Part shown: positions 19,176 through 29,373 of the stretch, piece by piece
Position numbering within the stretch: the stretch's first letter is position 1
How the letters are laid out: the number at the start of each line of letters is the position of its first letter
Assembly: GCA_948144175.1 (NCBI GenBank)
Contig: CANXME010002549.1
Location: 1,889,501-1,953,500 of the forward strand
Direction of reading: 5' to 3'
Length of the DNA stretch: 64,000 bases
Source: Closterium sp. NIES-65
Taxonomy: Eukaryota > Streptophyta > Zygnematophyceae > Desmidiales > Closteriaceae
Translations under genes and position numbers: made by a program
Notes under the pieces: generated by a model
Databases searched by the model: none
The model's input: only the letters and a program-made list of their open reading frames with translations
Told to the model about the DNA's origin: nothing

Positions 19176-19313
19176 TGTCAGAGGTCCACTGGTGATCCCC
19201 GATTGATCCTAGGGAAAGGTTACAGGCACGTTGGCCTGGAGGGTTATGGGCGCACTCACCTGCTACACAAATAAGCCCTTTTATCCCAGTGGTTAGTGGT
19301 TGGGATTCTGACA
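19176..19313 (+). repeat. TRIM copy 1, 3' LTR
   Basis: 138 bp, TGTCAGAGGTCC to GGGATTCTGACA. It is followed by the TSD GGTCA and then E3 sequence. Confidence 0.9.
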
Positions 19314-19560
19314 GGTCAGTGCATCGGCGATGTTCGAAGCCCCTTTTTTGTAGGTGACTGTGTAGTGGAAGTTTGACTCGAGGAAATCGAGCCAGCGAAT
19401 CTGTCTTGGGTTGAGGTGGGGCTGTGCACAGAGATACTGTAGTGATTTATGGTATGTCCGTACTGTCACGTCTGCGCCGGTCAAGTAACAGCGCCACACT
19501 TTAAATGCGTGCATGATCGCGATCATTTCACGGTGATGTATCGGGTAATTTTTCTCGGGC
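19314..19560 (-). pseudogene. pol: E3 RNase H (3' part)
   Basis: Motifs of Ty3 RNase H: NYPIHHREMIAIMHAFKVWR, GADVTVRTYHKSLQYLC, RQIRWLDFLESNFHY and GASNIADALT. The usual TDH is TYH, so one catalytic Asp is missing. Bounded by TRIM copy 1 on the left and E7 on the right. Confidence 0.8.
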
Positions 19561-19565
19561 GGATG

Positions 19566-19739
19566 TGTCAGAAGAGTAGCTAGAACAAGGAGCCATAGCT
19601 AGGGTTTAGCTAGCTAGGCAAGAGAAAATAAGGAAAGGAGTTTCACTAGCAAGCAGGAGGATACATATAGGAAACCCTAAGGGGTCGTACTCACTACAGA
19701 GTACCCCACTGCAGGCTAGACAAGCATTATAATCTGACA
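19566..19739 (-). repeat. E7 3' LTR
   Basis: 174 bp; pair of 20827-21000. Confidence 0.9.
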
Positions 19740-20826
19740 CACCCCCATAGTCAAAGTGGGGTATAATCAGCACAACAAGCAGGCATAGAGTAGGTTCACA
19801 AGTACAAGCAAAGCTAGAGGCATTCACAAAGGGCAAGTGAGGAGGAGGAGGCGAGACTGTAAGAGGAGAGGAGATAGGAGGCGATGGCTGAAGCTGCAGA
19901 CACACGGGCAACAGGAGCGACACTGGCACAGTGGCTACCGGGACAGCGCCCCGGACTACTGGAGTAACTGGCTCTGCGGCTAACTCTAAGCGACAGGCGC
20001 AGCAGGCTACTACTCGGCTACCGGAGCCGCGCCCCGGACATACTGGTGCTGCTGACGACACGACGACAGCCTCCGTTCAACCTCCCCCAACTGTCCCACA
20101 CCCCTCTCACACACCCCTTGCTGCACCCCTAGCTCCACTCCCACGTCACCCCCCTAGCACCACTCCTTCGGCTCCCACACACCCACCCCCCTCAGCGGCA
20201 GCTGCAGCAGTGGGAGACGAGGGAGGAGGAGGAGCAAGGGGAGGAACTCACAACCGCCACCCCCACATCCGCCACCCCCAAACCCTAACGAAGGAGGCAC
20301 GGGGAGGGAGATGAAGCGGGGCGACGCGCGACCCCCAGGGCGCCATGACGGGTGACGGGATGGGGGGGACGCGCGGTCCCCGGGGCGCCACGACGGGCGA
20401 CAGGATGGGGGGGACGCGCGGCCCCCAGGGCGCCTCGACGGGTGACCGGATATGGGGGGACGCGCGGCCCCCGTGACGCCACGACGGGCAACGGGAGAGT
20501 GGGGGACGCGCGGCCCCCGTGGCGCCGCAACGGGACGACGCAAAGGGGAGAAGACGCGCGGCCCTCGGAGCGCCTCGACGGGCGACGGGATGGGGGGGAC
20601 GCGCGGCCCCCGTGACGCCACGACGGGCGACGGGAGAGGGCGCCACGATGGGCGACGAAACCGCTGCGCGCGCCCGGGGCGCACGGCGGGCAGAAAACCG
20701 CCGCGCTCCACGAGCGCGCGGCGGGATGAAAAAGTGTCGCGCGCCTGGGGGGTGAGACAAGCAGGACAGTAGCAGCGGAAGCATAAGGCGGGCCCACAGG
20801 CCAAGAGCGTAACAGCTCTGATTCCA

Positions 20827-21000
20827 TGTCAGAAGAGTAGCTAGAACGAGGAGCCATAGCTAGGGTTTAGCTAGCTAGGCAAGAGAAAATAAGGAAAGGA
20901 GGTTCACTAGCAAACAGGAGGATACATATAGGAAACCCTAAGGGGTCGTACTCACTACAGAGTACCCTAGTGCAGGCTAGACAAGCATTATAATCTGACA
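20827..21000 (-). repeat. E7 5' LTR
   Basis: 174 bp; pair of 19566-19739, adjacent to the reverse PBS. Confidence 0.9.
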
Positions 21001-21005
21001 GGATG

Positions 21006-21813
21006 CAGTTTTCGTGACTCGTATGCGATGGGCTATAGGCCGTTGCCGAAGTCTTGTAGCAGTACTGCTCCGATGGCGATGTCACTTGCGTCTGTAACTA
21101 CTTCGAATGGGCGGTGTGGGTCGGCGATGCGCAGTACGGGCGGGGAACAGAGGATATTTTTCAGGGCAGAGAAGGCAGCATGCTCTTTCTCCCCCCACGT
21201 AAAAGTGACCCCCTTCCGTAGCAAGTCCATCAGCGGTGCAGTTAACCATGCCATGTTGGGGACGAACTGACGCACGTAATTGACGAACCCCAAGAAGCTC
21301 TGCAATTCCGTGATATTCGTTCGGGGGTGCCAGGCTTTTACCGTGTCCAACTTCTTCGGGTCAATTTCGACCCCAGCCTCCAAAATAACGTGCCCCAAAA
21401 ACTCTAGTCTGTCCTGAAAATACTCGCGCTTGGAACCCTTTGTCAGTAGCCGATGCTCGTCTAAAATTTTAAACACTGCTTGCAGATCTGCTAAGTGCTG
21501 CTGCTTGTCGCGACTGTAGACGAGGATGTCGTCGAGGTAAACTATCACGCATTTATCTAAAAGCGGCCTAAACGCCTTGTTCATGGTCATCTGAAATGTC
21601 GCCGGTGCGTTAGTCAGCCCGAAGGGCATCACGGTGTACTCGAATGACCCGTTTCTTGTCCAAAAAGCTGTTTTGGCGTAGTCCGATGGTTCGACTCGAA
21701 TCTGATGGTAACCCCCTCGTAAATCTATTTTCGAAAAAACCCGTGCTGTTCGCAGTTGGTCTATCAGTTCGTCGGCGCGGGGAATGGGGTACCGCGACTT
21801 GACTGTCACCCTG
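21006..21813 (-). CDS. pol: E3 reverse transcriptase core
   Basis: Open for about 260 codons. Motifs in order: TVKSRYPIPRADELIDQL, FSKIDLRGGYHQIRV, YTVMPFGLTNAPATFQ, VIVYLDDILVYS, LEFLGHVI and LQSFLGFVNYVRQFV. The YLDD active site is intact, as in functional Ty3 RTs. The N-terminal RT segment lies 10.5 kb away at 32278, split off by E4. The first codons listed come from E4 LTR sequence and are not part of the protein. Confidence 0.88.
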
Positions 21814-21942
21814 TGTGAGAAAAGTACGAGGAATGAATGCACTAGGAAACAGGTGGGTACAAGTAGGAAAACCTAAAAGTGTTGTACCCCATATTATCTA
21901 CCCCACTACAGCCTACACAAACTATAGCATATAAGTTTGACA
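21814..21942 (-). repeat. E4 3' LTR
   Basis: 129 bp; pair of 32144-32272 with only a few differences. The polypurine tract in reverse (cacccccatagg) follows at 21943. Confidence 0.88.
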
Positions 21943-22218
21943 CACCCCCATAGGCAAAGTGGGGGAGAACAAGAGGTCACAAGACCAGTTAAGAAGAGCA
22001 AAGCAAGCTCAGGGTGGATCATGACGTCACCACACATTCCGAGCACAAGCGAACAGCCACAAGGCCAGTTCACATGCAGAGTTATATAAAGCAGAACAAG
22101 CAAGACAATGATCACAAACTAGCAAGTGTAAGCAGGCAGGAATATATATAGAGATCACAGTAAAAGCAAAGTCAAGAAGTGAGCAAGTGAGGCCAAGTAG
22201 GAACAAGGCCTAGAACAG

Positions 22219-22355
22219 TCTCAAACATTATATATGTTTATATTGTGTAGGCTATAGTGGGTTTAGCCTTAGGGGTTACAACATTGTTAGGGTTGCCTAC
22301 TTGTATCACCCTGCTGTCTAGTTTCATCATTCTCGTTCACATCTAGATTCTAACA
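22219..22355 (+). repeat. E5 5' LTR
   Basis: 137 bp, pair of 25878-26014. The first dinucleotide is mutated (TC). Confidence 0.88.
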
Positions 22356-22514
22356 TGGTATCCGACGCCTAGGTCAGGACCTAGGACCGACGTTGGTTTG
22401 GGCCCACTGTTCCGCCACGCCGTCGAGCGCCCCTTTTAGCGCCATCGAGCGCCCCTACTAGCGCGGTCGTGCGCCCTAGGACAGCCGCGCGCGCCGCTCG
22501 TCAGCCGCACGCGC

Positions 22515-23095
22515 AGCTACCCCAGCCCATCGCGTCGCCCTTGTGGGCTGCCCTAGCCTGTCGCGTCGCCCCTGCAGGCTGCCCTAGCCCGTCGCGTTGC
22601 CCTTGCGGGCTGCCCTAGCCCGTCGCGTCGCCCCTGCGGGCTGCCTTAGCCCGTCGCGTCGCCCTTGCGGGCTGCCCTAGCCCGTCGCGTCGCCCCTGCG
22701 GGCTGCCTTCGCCCGTCGCGTCGCCCTTGCGGGCTGCCCTAGCCCGTCGCGTCGCCCCTGCGGGCTGCCTTAGCCCGTCGCGTCGCCCTTGCGGGCTGCT
22801 CTAGCCCGTCGCTTCGCCCATGCGGGCTGTCCCAGCCCGTCGCGTCGCCCTTGTGGGCTGCCCTAGCCCGTCGCGTCGCCCCTGCGGGCTGCCTTAGCCC
22901 GTCGCGTCGCCCCTGCGGGCCGCCCTAGCCCGTCGCGTCGCCCCTGCGGGCTGCCTTAGCCCGTCGCGTCGCCCCTGCGGGCTGCCCTAGCCCGTCGCGT
23001 CGCCCCTGCGGGCTGCCTTAGCTCGTCGCGTTGCCCTTGCGGGCTGCCCTAGCCCTTCGCGTCGCCCTTGCGGGCTGCCCCAGCCCGTCGCGTCG
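22515..23095 (+). repeat. E5 leader minisatellite, 30-bp unit
   Basis: About 19 copies of a 30-bp unit around agcccgtcgcgtcgcccctg, alternating cct-tag and ccc-tag variants so that a 60-bp higher-order period is visible. It occupies the leader between PBS and the coding remnant. Confidence 0.88.
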
Positions 23096-24219
23096 CCCAA
23101 GCTGAGCCGTGCTGCTACTACTGTTCACTACTGCAGTCGCCTCTGCTCGCCGCGGCGCCCTCCCCTACCCCGCGCCCGCCCTTGGGACGGCCGCCCCTGG
23201 CCCCTGAAGCAGCCGCCCCTGCAGCAGCCGCCCCTGGCCACCTGGAGCAGCCGCCACTACGGGAGCTGCCCCTCGCCCCTGGAGCAGCTGCCGTCGCGGC
23301 CCGACCCCGCCCTGCAGCAGCTGCCGCGGAGCTCCCTGCCGCGGCCCGGCCCCGCCCTACAGCTGTAGCGGCCCCGCTGTCGCCGCCGTCTTGCGCCTGC
23401 CCTTCCCACCACTGGTGAGCACTGCCCTGCCCGTACTGCTCCTGCTACTACTACTGCTCCTACTTTTACTGCTCCTGCTGCTACTGCTGTTACTGCCGCT
23501 ACTGCTACTAGTGCTGCTCCTGGCGTGGCCAGATGCAGCCCCACGGTCATCCACGTGTGTCCCTCATGCCCCAGCAGCTTCGTGAGTGGTACGCCAGTTG
23601 GGGTTGTCAGGGTGGCAGTAGTTAGAGTCGTCCTGGAGTAGGTAGTTCGGGAGCTTCTTGTAGTGGCCCGGTGCAGTAGCAGCCCGGTGCTGGTGCTGTC
23701 TCTGCGGGTTCAGGAGGTGTTGAGCGGCCGCGGCCGTACTACGTTCCGCTCCTTCACCGGGTTCTTGACCTCCCGCTCTCTACTGGTCCTACTCCTCCCC
23801 TACTGAGTCCACCACCGGTCCAGTCGCAGTCACAGTTACAGCCTGCCTCTCCGCTACCTGGTCCTTCTCCTTACGCTGGACCGACTAGAGGTCTTACGGA
23901 GCGTCGTGCGCCTGAGTCTCGTCCTGCGTCGCCTGAGTCTCGTCCTGCGTCGCCTGAGTCTCGTTCAGAGTCGCCTGTCTGTGCTCGTCGTCGTGTTCCG
24001 CGCGAACGTCCTCCTCCTATCCCTGACACTCACTACATGACTCTGCGTCCTTCCACTGCTCCACAGCTTGTCCCTCTGCCGTCTCCTCCAACGTCCTCTC
24101 TTCCTGCTCTTGCTGACCCGGGGTCTGCCAGTCCTACTGTGACTGGCACCCTAAACCCGGGTCAGTCAACTCCTTTCGTGCTGCCAGTCCTACTGTGACG
24201 GGCGAACATCGTAGGTGAC
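23096..24219 (+). pseudogene. E5 gag and linker remnants
   Basis: A Pro/Ala-rich segment, a TAC/TGC-rich microsatellite (about 23435-23525), a scrap of gag ending (QQLREWYA at about 23570), then the linker words RPRPYYVPLHRVLDLP, SPYAGPTRGLTERRA and tandem PESRPAS. The protease, integrase and first part of RT that should lie between gag and linker are absent. A short duplication of gccagtcctactgtga surrounds the junction at 24126-24198. Confidence 0.65.
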
Positions 24220-25644
24220 ATGTGGATTTTCAGGGTGAAGCGGCCACCAAGTTCTCCGCGTGTCTTTAAGGCGCGTTACGTTGCACGAGGCTTCAGTCAG
24301 CGAGAGGGAGTTGACTTCTTCCAGACCTTCTCCCCGACCCCGAAGATGACCACTCTTCGGGTTCTGCTGCACATCACCGCTCAGCCTGACTACGAGCTTC
24401 ACTCTCTTGACTTCAGCACAGCTTTCCTACAGGGCAGCCTGCACAAGGAGATCTGGCTACGCCGCCCACCTGGCTTCACTGGGTCGTTCCGTGCTGGTAC
24501 CCAGTGGAGCCTCCGGCGGCCAGTCTACGGTCTCCGCCAGGCACCCCGTGAATGGCACGACACACTGAGGACTACTCTTGCTGCTCTTGGGTTTGCTCCT
24601 TCTACTGCTGACCCGTCGCTGTTTCTGCGCACCGACACCACTCTGCTGCTGTTCTACGTTCTCATTTACGTAGACGACTTGGTGTTTGCTACAGCTAACA
24701 CTGAGGCACTCGCCCACGTGAAGTCAGAGCTGCAGAAGAGACACACGTGCACAGACCTGGGTGAACTGACAAGCTATCTTGGCTTGCGGATCACCCGGGA
24801 CAGAGCACAGCGCACCATCACCTTGACTCAGTCACACATGGTGCAGCAGGTCCTTCAGCGCTTCCGCTTCACGTACTCCTCGCCTCAGGCCACTCCTCTG
24901 CCTACCGGTCACTCGCTCTCAGCTCTGCCTTCGGATGAGTCCGTAGAGCCGAGTGGCCCGTATCCAGAGCTTGTGGGCTGCCTCATGTACCTGATGACTT
25001 GCACTCGACGTGACGCATACCCTCTTAGCATCTTGGCACGCTATGTCGCTCCTTGCCGTCACCGGAAGGAGCACATGGATGCTGCTAAGAGGGTGTTGCG
25101 CTACTTGTGCAATACGTCGGGCATGGGGCTCGTGCTTACAGGACGGACTCCAGTTGTCCTCACTGAGCACTCAGACGCTTCTTGGGCTGACGACCAGTCT
25201 ACTCAACGGTCGTCTCTGGGCACCTTCAGCCTTGGCTCTGGTTCAGTTTCTTGGCGTTCTACTCGCTTGTCTTCAGTTCTCAGCTCCAGTTGTGAGGCTG
25301 AGATCTACGCCACAGCCATGGCTGCACAGGAGTTATGCTGGCTCACCTACCTGCTGACTGACCTGGGGGAGCGGCCTCATTCTCCTCCAATGCTGTACGT
25401 CGACAACAAGGCTACCATTGCCTTGTGTCAGGAGCATAGACTGGAGCACAGAATGAAGCATATCGCTCTACGCTACTTCCTTGCTCGAGAGCTGCAGCAG
25501 CGAGGTCAGCTTCGTCTTGCCTACGTGGCCACTCGGGCCAACACTGCTGATGTGTTCACCAAGGCACTTCAGTCTGGTGATCATCAGCGTTTCTGTACTG
25601 TTCTAGGCCTTGTGCCTACTGTGCCTCACTTGCTTACTTCTTGA
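24220..25644 (+). CDS. pol: E5 reverse transcriptase-RNase H
   Basis: 474 codons without a stop, from GMWIFRVKRPP-type RT motif A region to LPHLLTS. RT: ARYVARGFSQREGVDFF, LDFSTAFLQGSLHKEI, VYGLRQAPREWHDTL and the intact active site LIYVDDLVFATA (about 24665-24700). RNase H: TEHSDASWADD, SCEAEIYATAMAAQELCW, LYVDNKATIALC and NTADVFTKAL, all acidic residues present. It is the best-preserved RT-RH in the window, although the element carrying it lacks gag, protease and integrase. The RT N-terminus (block before MWIF) is deleted. Confidence 0.88.
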   Translation: MWIFRVKRPPSSPRVFKARYVARGFSQREGVDFFQTFSPTPKMTTLRVLLHITAQPDYELHSLDFSTAFLQGSLHKEIWLRRPPGFTGSFRAGTQWSLRRPVYGLRQAPREWHDTLRTTLAALGFAPSTADPSLFLRTDTTLLLFYVLIYVDDLVFATANTEALAHVKSELQKRHTCTDLGELTSYLGLRITRDRAQRTITLTQSHMVQQVLQRFRFTYSSPQATPLPTGHSLSALPSDESVEPSGPYPELVGCLMYLMTCTRRDAYPLSILARYVAPCRHRKEHMDAAKRVLRYLCNTSGMGLVLTGRTPVVLTEHSDASWADDQSTQRSSLGTFSLGSGSVSWRSTRLSSVLSSSCEAEIYATAMAAQELCWLTYLLTDLGERPHSPPMLYVDNKATIALCQEHRLEHRMKHIALRYFLARELQQRGQLRLAYVATRANTADVFTKALQSGDHQRFCTVLGLVPTVPHLLTS

Positions 25645-25877
25645 CTCTGTTTGTACTGTGATCTCTATATTTATATATACCTGCATGCTTACACTTGCTA
25701 GGTTGTGATCACTGTACCTCTTGCTATATTATCAAACTGCATGTGAACTGGTCTTGTGACCACTTGCTTGTGCTCAGAATTTGTGTGGTTTCCTTGAGAT
25801 CCACCCTGAGCTTGCTTTGCTTTGCTTTGACTGGTCTTGTGACCATCTGGTTGTCTCCCACTTAGCCCATGGGGGTG

Positions 25878-26014
25878 TGTCAAACATTATATATGTCTAT
25901 ATTGTGTAGGCTATAGTGGGTTTAGCCTTAGGGGGTACAACATTGTTAAGGTTGCCTACTTGTATCACCCTGTTGTCTAGTTTCATCATTCTCGTTCACA
26001 TATAGATTCTAACA
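25878..26014 (+). repeat. E5 3' LTR
   Basis: 137 bp, TGTCAAACATTA to GATTCTAACA, followed by TSD AACAG. Confidence 0.88.
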
Positions 26015-26019
26015 AACAG

Positions 26020-27398
26020 TGCAGAACCGTTGATGATCACAAGGCTGAAGTGCCTTGGTGAAGCTATCAGTAGTGCTGGCCTGAGAGGCCACGTAAACAA
26101 GAAGAAGCTTACCACGCTGCTGTAACTCTCGAGCAAGGAAGTAGCGAAGAGCGATGTGCTTCGTTCTGTGCTCGAGTCTTTGCTGGCGACACAAGGCAAG
26201 CATTGCCTTGTTGTCGACGTACAGAACTAAAGGAGAACGAGGCGCCTTGCCCAGGTCGGTCAGCAATTAGGTGATCCAACATAGCTCCTATGCAGCCATG
26301 GCACCTGCGTAGATCTCAGCCTCACAGCTGGAGCTGAGAACAGAAGACGAGCGGGTAGACCGCCACGAGACAGAACCGGAGCCAAGGCTGAAGGTGTAAC
26401 CTTGTGACGTCCGCTACGTAGCCAAGTCGTCGACCCAAGAAGTGTCTGCGTGACCAGTGAGAACAACTGGACCCCGTCCCCCAAGCACAAGCCCCATGCC
26501 CGACGTACTGCGCAAGTAGCGCATCACCCTCTTAGCTCCCTTCCACTGCGCTAGTCGGTGTCTCCCGGGCGCAACGTAGGTCTCCATGATGCTAAAAGGG
26601 TAAGCAAGGTCAGGACGAGTGCAGATCATCAGGTACATGAGGCAGCCCACAAGCTCTGGATACGGGCCACTTGGCTCTACGGACTCATCCGAAGGTAGAG
26701 CTGAGAGCGAGTGATCGGTAGGCAGAGGAGTGGACTGTGGCGAGGAGTACTGGAAGTCGAAGCGCTGAAGGACCTGCTGCACCATGTGTGACTGAGTCAG
26801 GGTGATGGTGCGGCTTGCTCTGTCCCGAGTGATCTGCAAGCCAAGATAGCTGCGCAGCTCACCTAGTTCTGCGCACGTGTCTCTCTTCTGCAACTCCGAC
26901 TTTACTAGAGTCAGCGCCTTAGTGTTAGTAGTGGCAAAAACCAAGTCGTTGATGTACACGAGGATGTAGAACGGCAACAGCGAAGGGTCGGTGCGTAGAA
27001 ACAGCGACGGGTCAGCAGTAGAAGGTGCAAACCGAAGAGCCATCAGTGTAGTCCTCAGTGTGTCGTGCCACTCACGGGGCGCCTGGCGGAGACCGTAGAC
27101 TGGCCGCCGGAGGATCCACTGGGTACCAGGAGGAAACGACCCGGTGAAGCAAGGTGGGCGGCGCAGCCAGATCTCCTCGTGCAGGCTGCCCTGTAGAAAG
27201 GCTGTGCTGAAGTCAAGAGAGTCAAGCTCGTAGTCAGGCTGAGCAGCGACGTGCAGCAGTACCAGAAGAGTGGTTATCTTTGGGGTGGGAGAGAAGGTCT
27301 GAAAGTAGTCAACTCCATGCCGCTGACTGAAGCCTCGAGCCACGTAACGCGCCTTGAAGACAGGCGGAGAACCCGGCGGCCGCTTCACCCTGAAAATC
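26020..27398 (-). pseudogene. pol: E4 RT (C-terminal part) and RNase H
   Basis: RT frame from 27398: FRVKRPPGSPPVFKARYV, FLQGSLHEEIWLRRPP, VYGLRQAPREWHDTL and active site YINDLVFATT (YVDD replaced). RNase H is split over two frames (26490-26260 and 26266-26020): TGHADTSWVDDLAT, LYVDNKAMLALCRQ and STTDSFTKAL, with one frameshift near 26410 and a stop near 26265. E5 separates the last codons from the 3' UTR. Confidence 0.8.
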
Positions 27399-27523
27399 TG
27401 TGAAAATTTAGAAGAAAGAAGAGGGGTTGCACTAGCAAGAATGAGGATACAAATAGCAAACCCTAGAAGGGTTGTACTCGCTATAGAGCACCCCACTACA
27501 GGCTAGAGCATAATATTCTGACA
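27399..27523 (-). repeat. E8 3' LTR
   Basis: 125 bp; pair of 28850-28974. Confidence 0.9.
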
Positions 27524-28849
27524 CACCCCCATAGCCAAAGTGGGGTGTAATCAGCAGAGCAAGCAAAGCAGTACAAGCTCTGGGTGGATCATAATGTCAC
27601 CACACATTCTGAGCACAAGTTCAAGAAGCAATAGTTTAAAGTTCACAATTATGAGCAAAGCTAGAGGCTATCGCAGAGGGCTAGTGTAGAGGAGGAGGGG
27701 CTATGAGAGGAGAGGAGGTAGTGGGCGGCAGCTGAAGCTGCTGGCACACGGCGCAACTAGAGCAACTGGCACACGGGCAACTGGAGCAACTGGCACACTG
27801 GCAACTGGAGCAACTGGCACACGGGCTACTGGAGTAACTGGCTCCGCGGCTAAAAGTAGCGGCAGACGAGCAACGGACTCACGGGCGACTAGAGCAACGG
27901 GCTCACGGGCAACTGGCGCAACTGGCTCACGGGCGACTAGCGCAACGGTCTCACGGGCGACTGGAGCTGCTGGCTTCTCGGCGGCCACCCCCTTCAACCT
28001 CCCCAAACTATCCCACTCCCCCTGACACACACCCACTGCTACACCCCTAGCTCCACTCCCCCTTCACCCCCCCTTAGTACCACTCCACCGGCTCCAACAA
28101 GTCCACCCCCCCTCAGCGGCAGCTGCAACACAAGGAGACGGAGGAGGAGGAGGAGCAAGGAACGGCACACAGTGGGTTCACCCCCATACCCCTCACCCCC
28201 AAACCCTAATGCAGGAGAATGGGGAGTAGGAGGGGTGGGGCGCCAGTAGAAGCACTGGGGGATAGTAGGGAGGGCAGGGGCAGCAAGGAACGGGCCCACC
28301 ACGGGCCTGGTACAGTCGCCCAAGCTGCGCGCAGGGGGCCCGAGCCGCGCGCGGGCCTGGTGCCGCCCGTTCGGGCCGCGCGCGGGCCTGGCGCAGCCCG
28401 TACAGGCCGCGCGCGGGCCTGGCGCAGCCCGTACGGGCCGCGCGCGGGCCTGGCGCAGCCCGTACGGGCCGCGCGCGGGCCTGGCGCAGCCCGTACGGGC
28501 CGCGCGCTGCCTGTACGGGCCGCGCGTAGGCCACGGCGGGCGACGAGGGGCGACGCGCGGGTCCCCGTCGCCCGTCGCGGCGCCTCCCGAGGGCGACGTG
28601 GTGAATGACGGGGCAGAAGCCCGCCGCGCGCCTCGGGGCGCACAGCGGGCAGAGAACCGCCGCGCGCCTCGGGGCGCACAGCGGGCAGAAAACCGCCGCC
28701 CGCCTCGGGGCGCACGGCGGGAAGAAAAAACTGCCGCACGCCACGGGGCGTGCGGCACCGAGAGTAGTGGTAGCAGTTGCAGCGGGAGCAAGGAGGTGGT
28801 AAGCCCACCCACAGGATCGATCCAAGGGGATCGACCTGCTCTGATAGCA

Positions 28850-28974
28850 TGTGAAAGTTTAGAAGAAAGAAGAGGGGTTGCACTAGCAAGAATGAGGATA
28901 CAAATAGCAAACCCTAGAAGGGTTGTACTCGCTATAGAGCACCCCACTACAGGCTAGAGCATAATATTCTGACA
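28850..28974 (-). repeat. E8 5' LTR
   Basis: 125 bp; pair of 27399-27523. Confidence 0.9.
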
Positions 28975-28979
28975 AAATC

Positions 28980-29373
28980 CACATGCCATCGACAATGTTC
29001 GCCTTAGGTGGGGGAACCTTGTCGACGTAGGTGCCTGTGGACTTCCAGGAAGCCATCTCTGCATCCATGGCTGTCTGCCACTGAGAGGAGTAGGGACCCT
29101 CAACCGCCTCTGCGTAAGAGCGCGGAGTCGGGATGTCTGGTGCATCCGCGTCTCCCTCAGGGGCAAGCAGCATGGACACGAGATGAGGTGAAGCAGCAGC
29201 AAAACACTGGAACTCCTCCTGCCTGTCCTCAAGGACGTCCGTGCCAAGGGCACACTCACCCCCGACGGACGGAGGACAGACAGACTTAGACTCAGCAACA
29301 AGATTAGCAGCATAGTCTAGACGACACCGAGCAGCAAAGTCGACAAGCTCAACAACAAGAGCAGACGCAGCAG
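28980..29373 (-). pseudogene. pol: E4 linker end and RT N-terminus
   Basis: Minus-strand motifs: ALVVELVDFAARCRLDY, PPSVGGECALGTDVLED, FAAASPHLVSMLLAPEG, RSYAEAVEGPYSSQWQ and TYVDKVPPPKANIVDG, matching E1, E2 and E6 immediately before RT. It continues at 27398 across E8. On the other side it abuts the integrase N-terminal fragment at about 29373, an internal deletion. Confidence 0.8.

Larger units (their letters stand above)
18969..19313. mobile_element. TRIM copy 1: 345-bp miniature LTR retrotransposon
   Basis: Two 138-bp LTRs (18969-19106 and 19176-19313), each TGTCA...TGACA, flank only 69 bp: a PBS (TGGTATCAAAACG), a T-arm-like hairpin and a CAGTGCGGGGGGG polypurine end. TSD GGTCA at 18964-18968 and 19314-19318. 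There is no coding capacity; it must use enzymes in trans. It interrupts E3 just after the RNase H motif NIADALT, and the E3 frame is continuous across the empty site. A second copy with the same 69-bp internal length lies at 51750-55892. Confidence 0.92.
19566..21000 (-). mobile_element. E7: 1.4-kb non-autonomous LTR element
   Basis: Two 174-bp LTRs (19566-19739 and 20827-21000), TGTCAGAAGAG to ATCTGACA, differing at about five positions. TSD GGATG at 19561-19565 and 21001-21005. PBS in reverse is gctctgattcca (20815-20826); the polypurine tract in reverse is cacccccatag (19740-19750). No gag or pol motif is present. The interior has a GC-rich minisatellite (about 20300-20760, units like gggacgcgcggcccccgtga) next to the PBS and a Pro-rich remnant (19800-20250). 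It is a LARD/TRIM-like derivative of the local copia clade and sits in E3 between RT and RNase H. Confidence 0.88.
22219..26014 (+). mobile_element. E5: deleted copia element with intact RT-RNase H
   Basis: 137-bp LTRs at 22219-22355 and 25878-26014, TSD AACAG at 22214-22218 and 26015-26019. The 5' LTR starts TC instead of TG. PBS TGGTATCCGACGCC at 22356; polypurine tract CATGGGGGTG before 25878. The interior has a 30-bp minisatellite, short gag and linker remnants, then a 474-codon RT-RNase H frame. Protease and integrase are missing. Confidence 0.88.
27399..28974 (-). mobile_element. E8: 1.6-kb non-autonomous LTR element in the E4 RT
   Basis: 125-bp LTRs at 27399-27523 and 28850-28974 differ at about one position (tgtgaaaattt versus tgtgaaagttt), indicating recent insertion. 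TSD AAATC at 27394-27398 and 28975-28979. PBS in reverse ctctgatagca just before 28850; polypurine tract in reverse cacccccatag at 27524. No gag or pol motifs. A 30-bp GC-rich minisatellite (about 28370-28525, gcgcgggcctggcgcagccc) and c. 41-bp repeats (28615-28735) lie on the PBS side. Same architecture as E7 but a different LTR and repeat unit. Confidence 0.9.
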
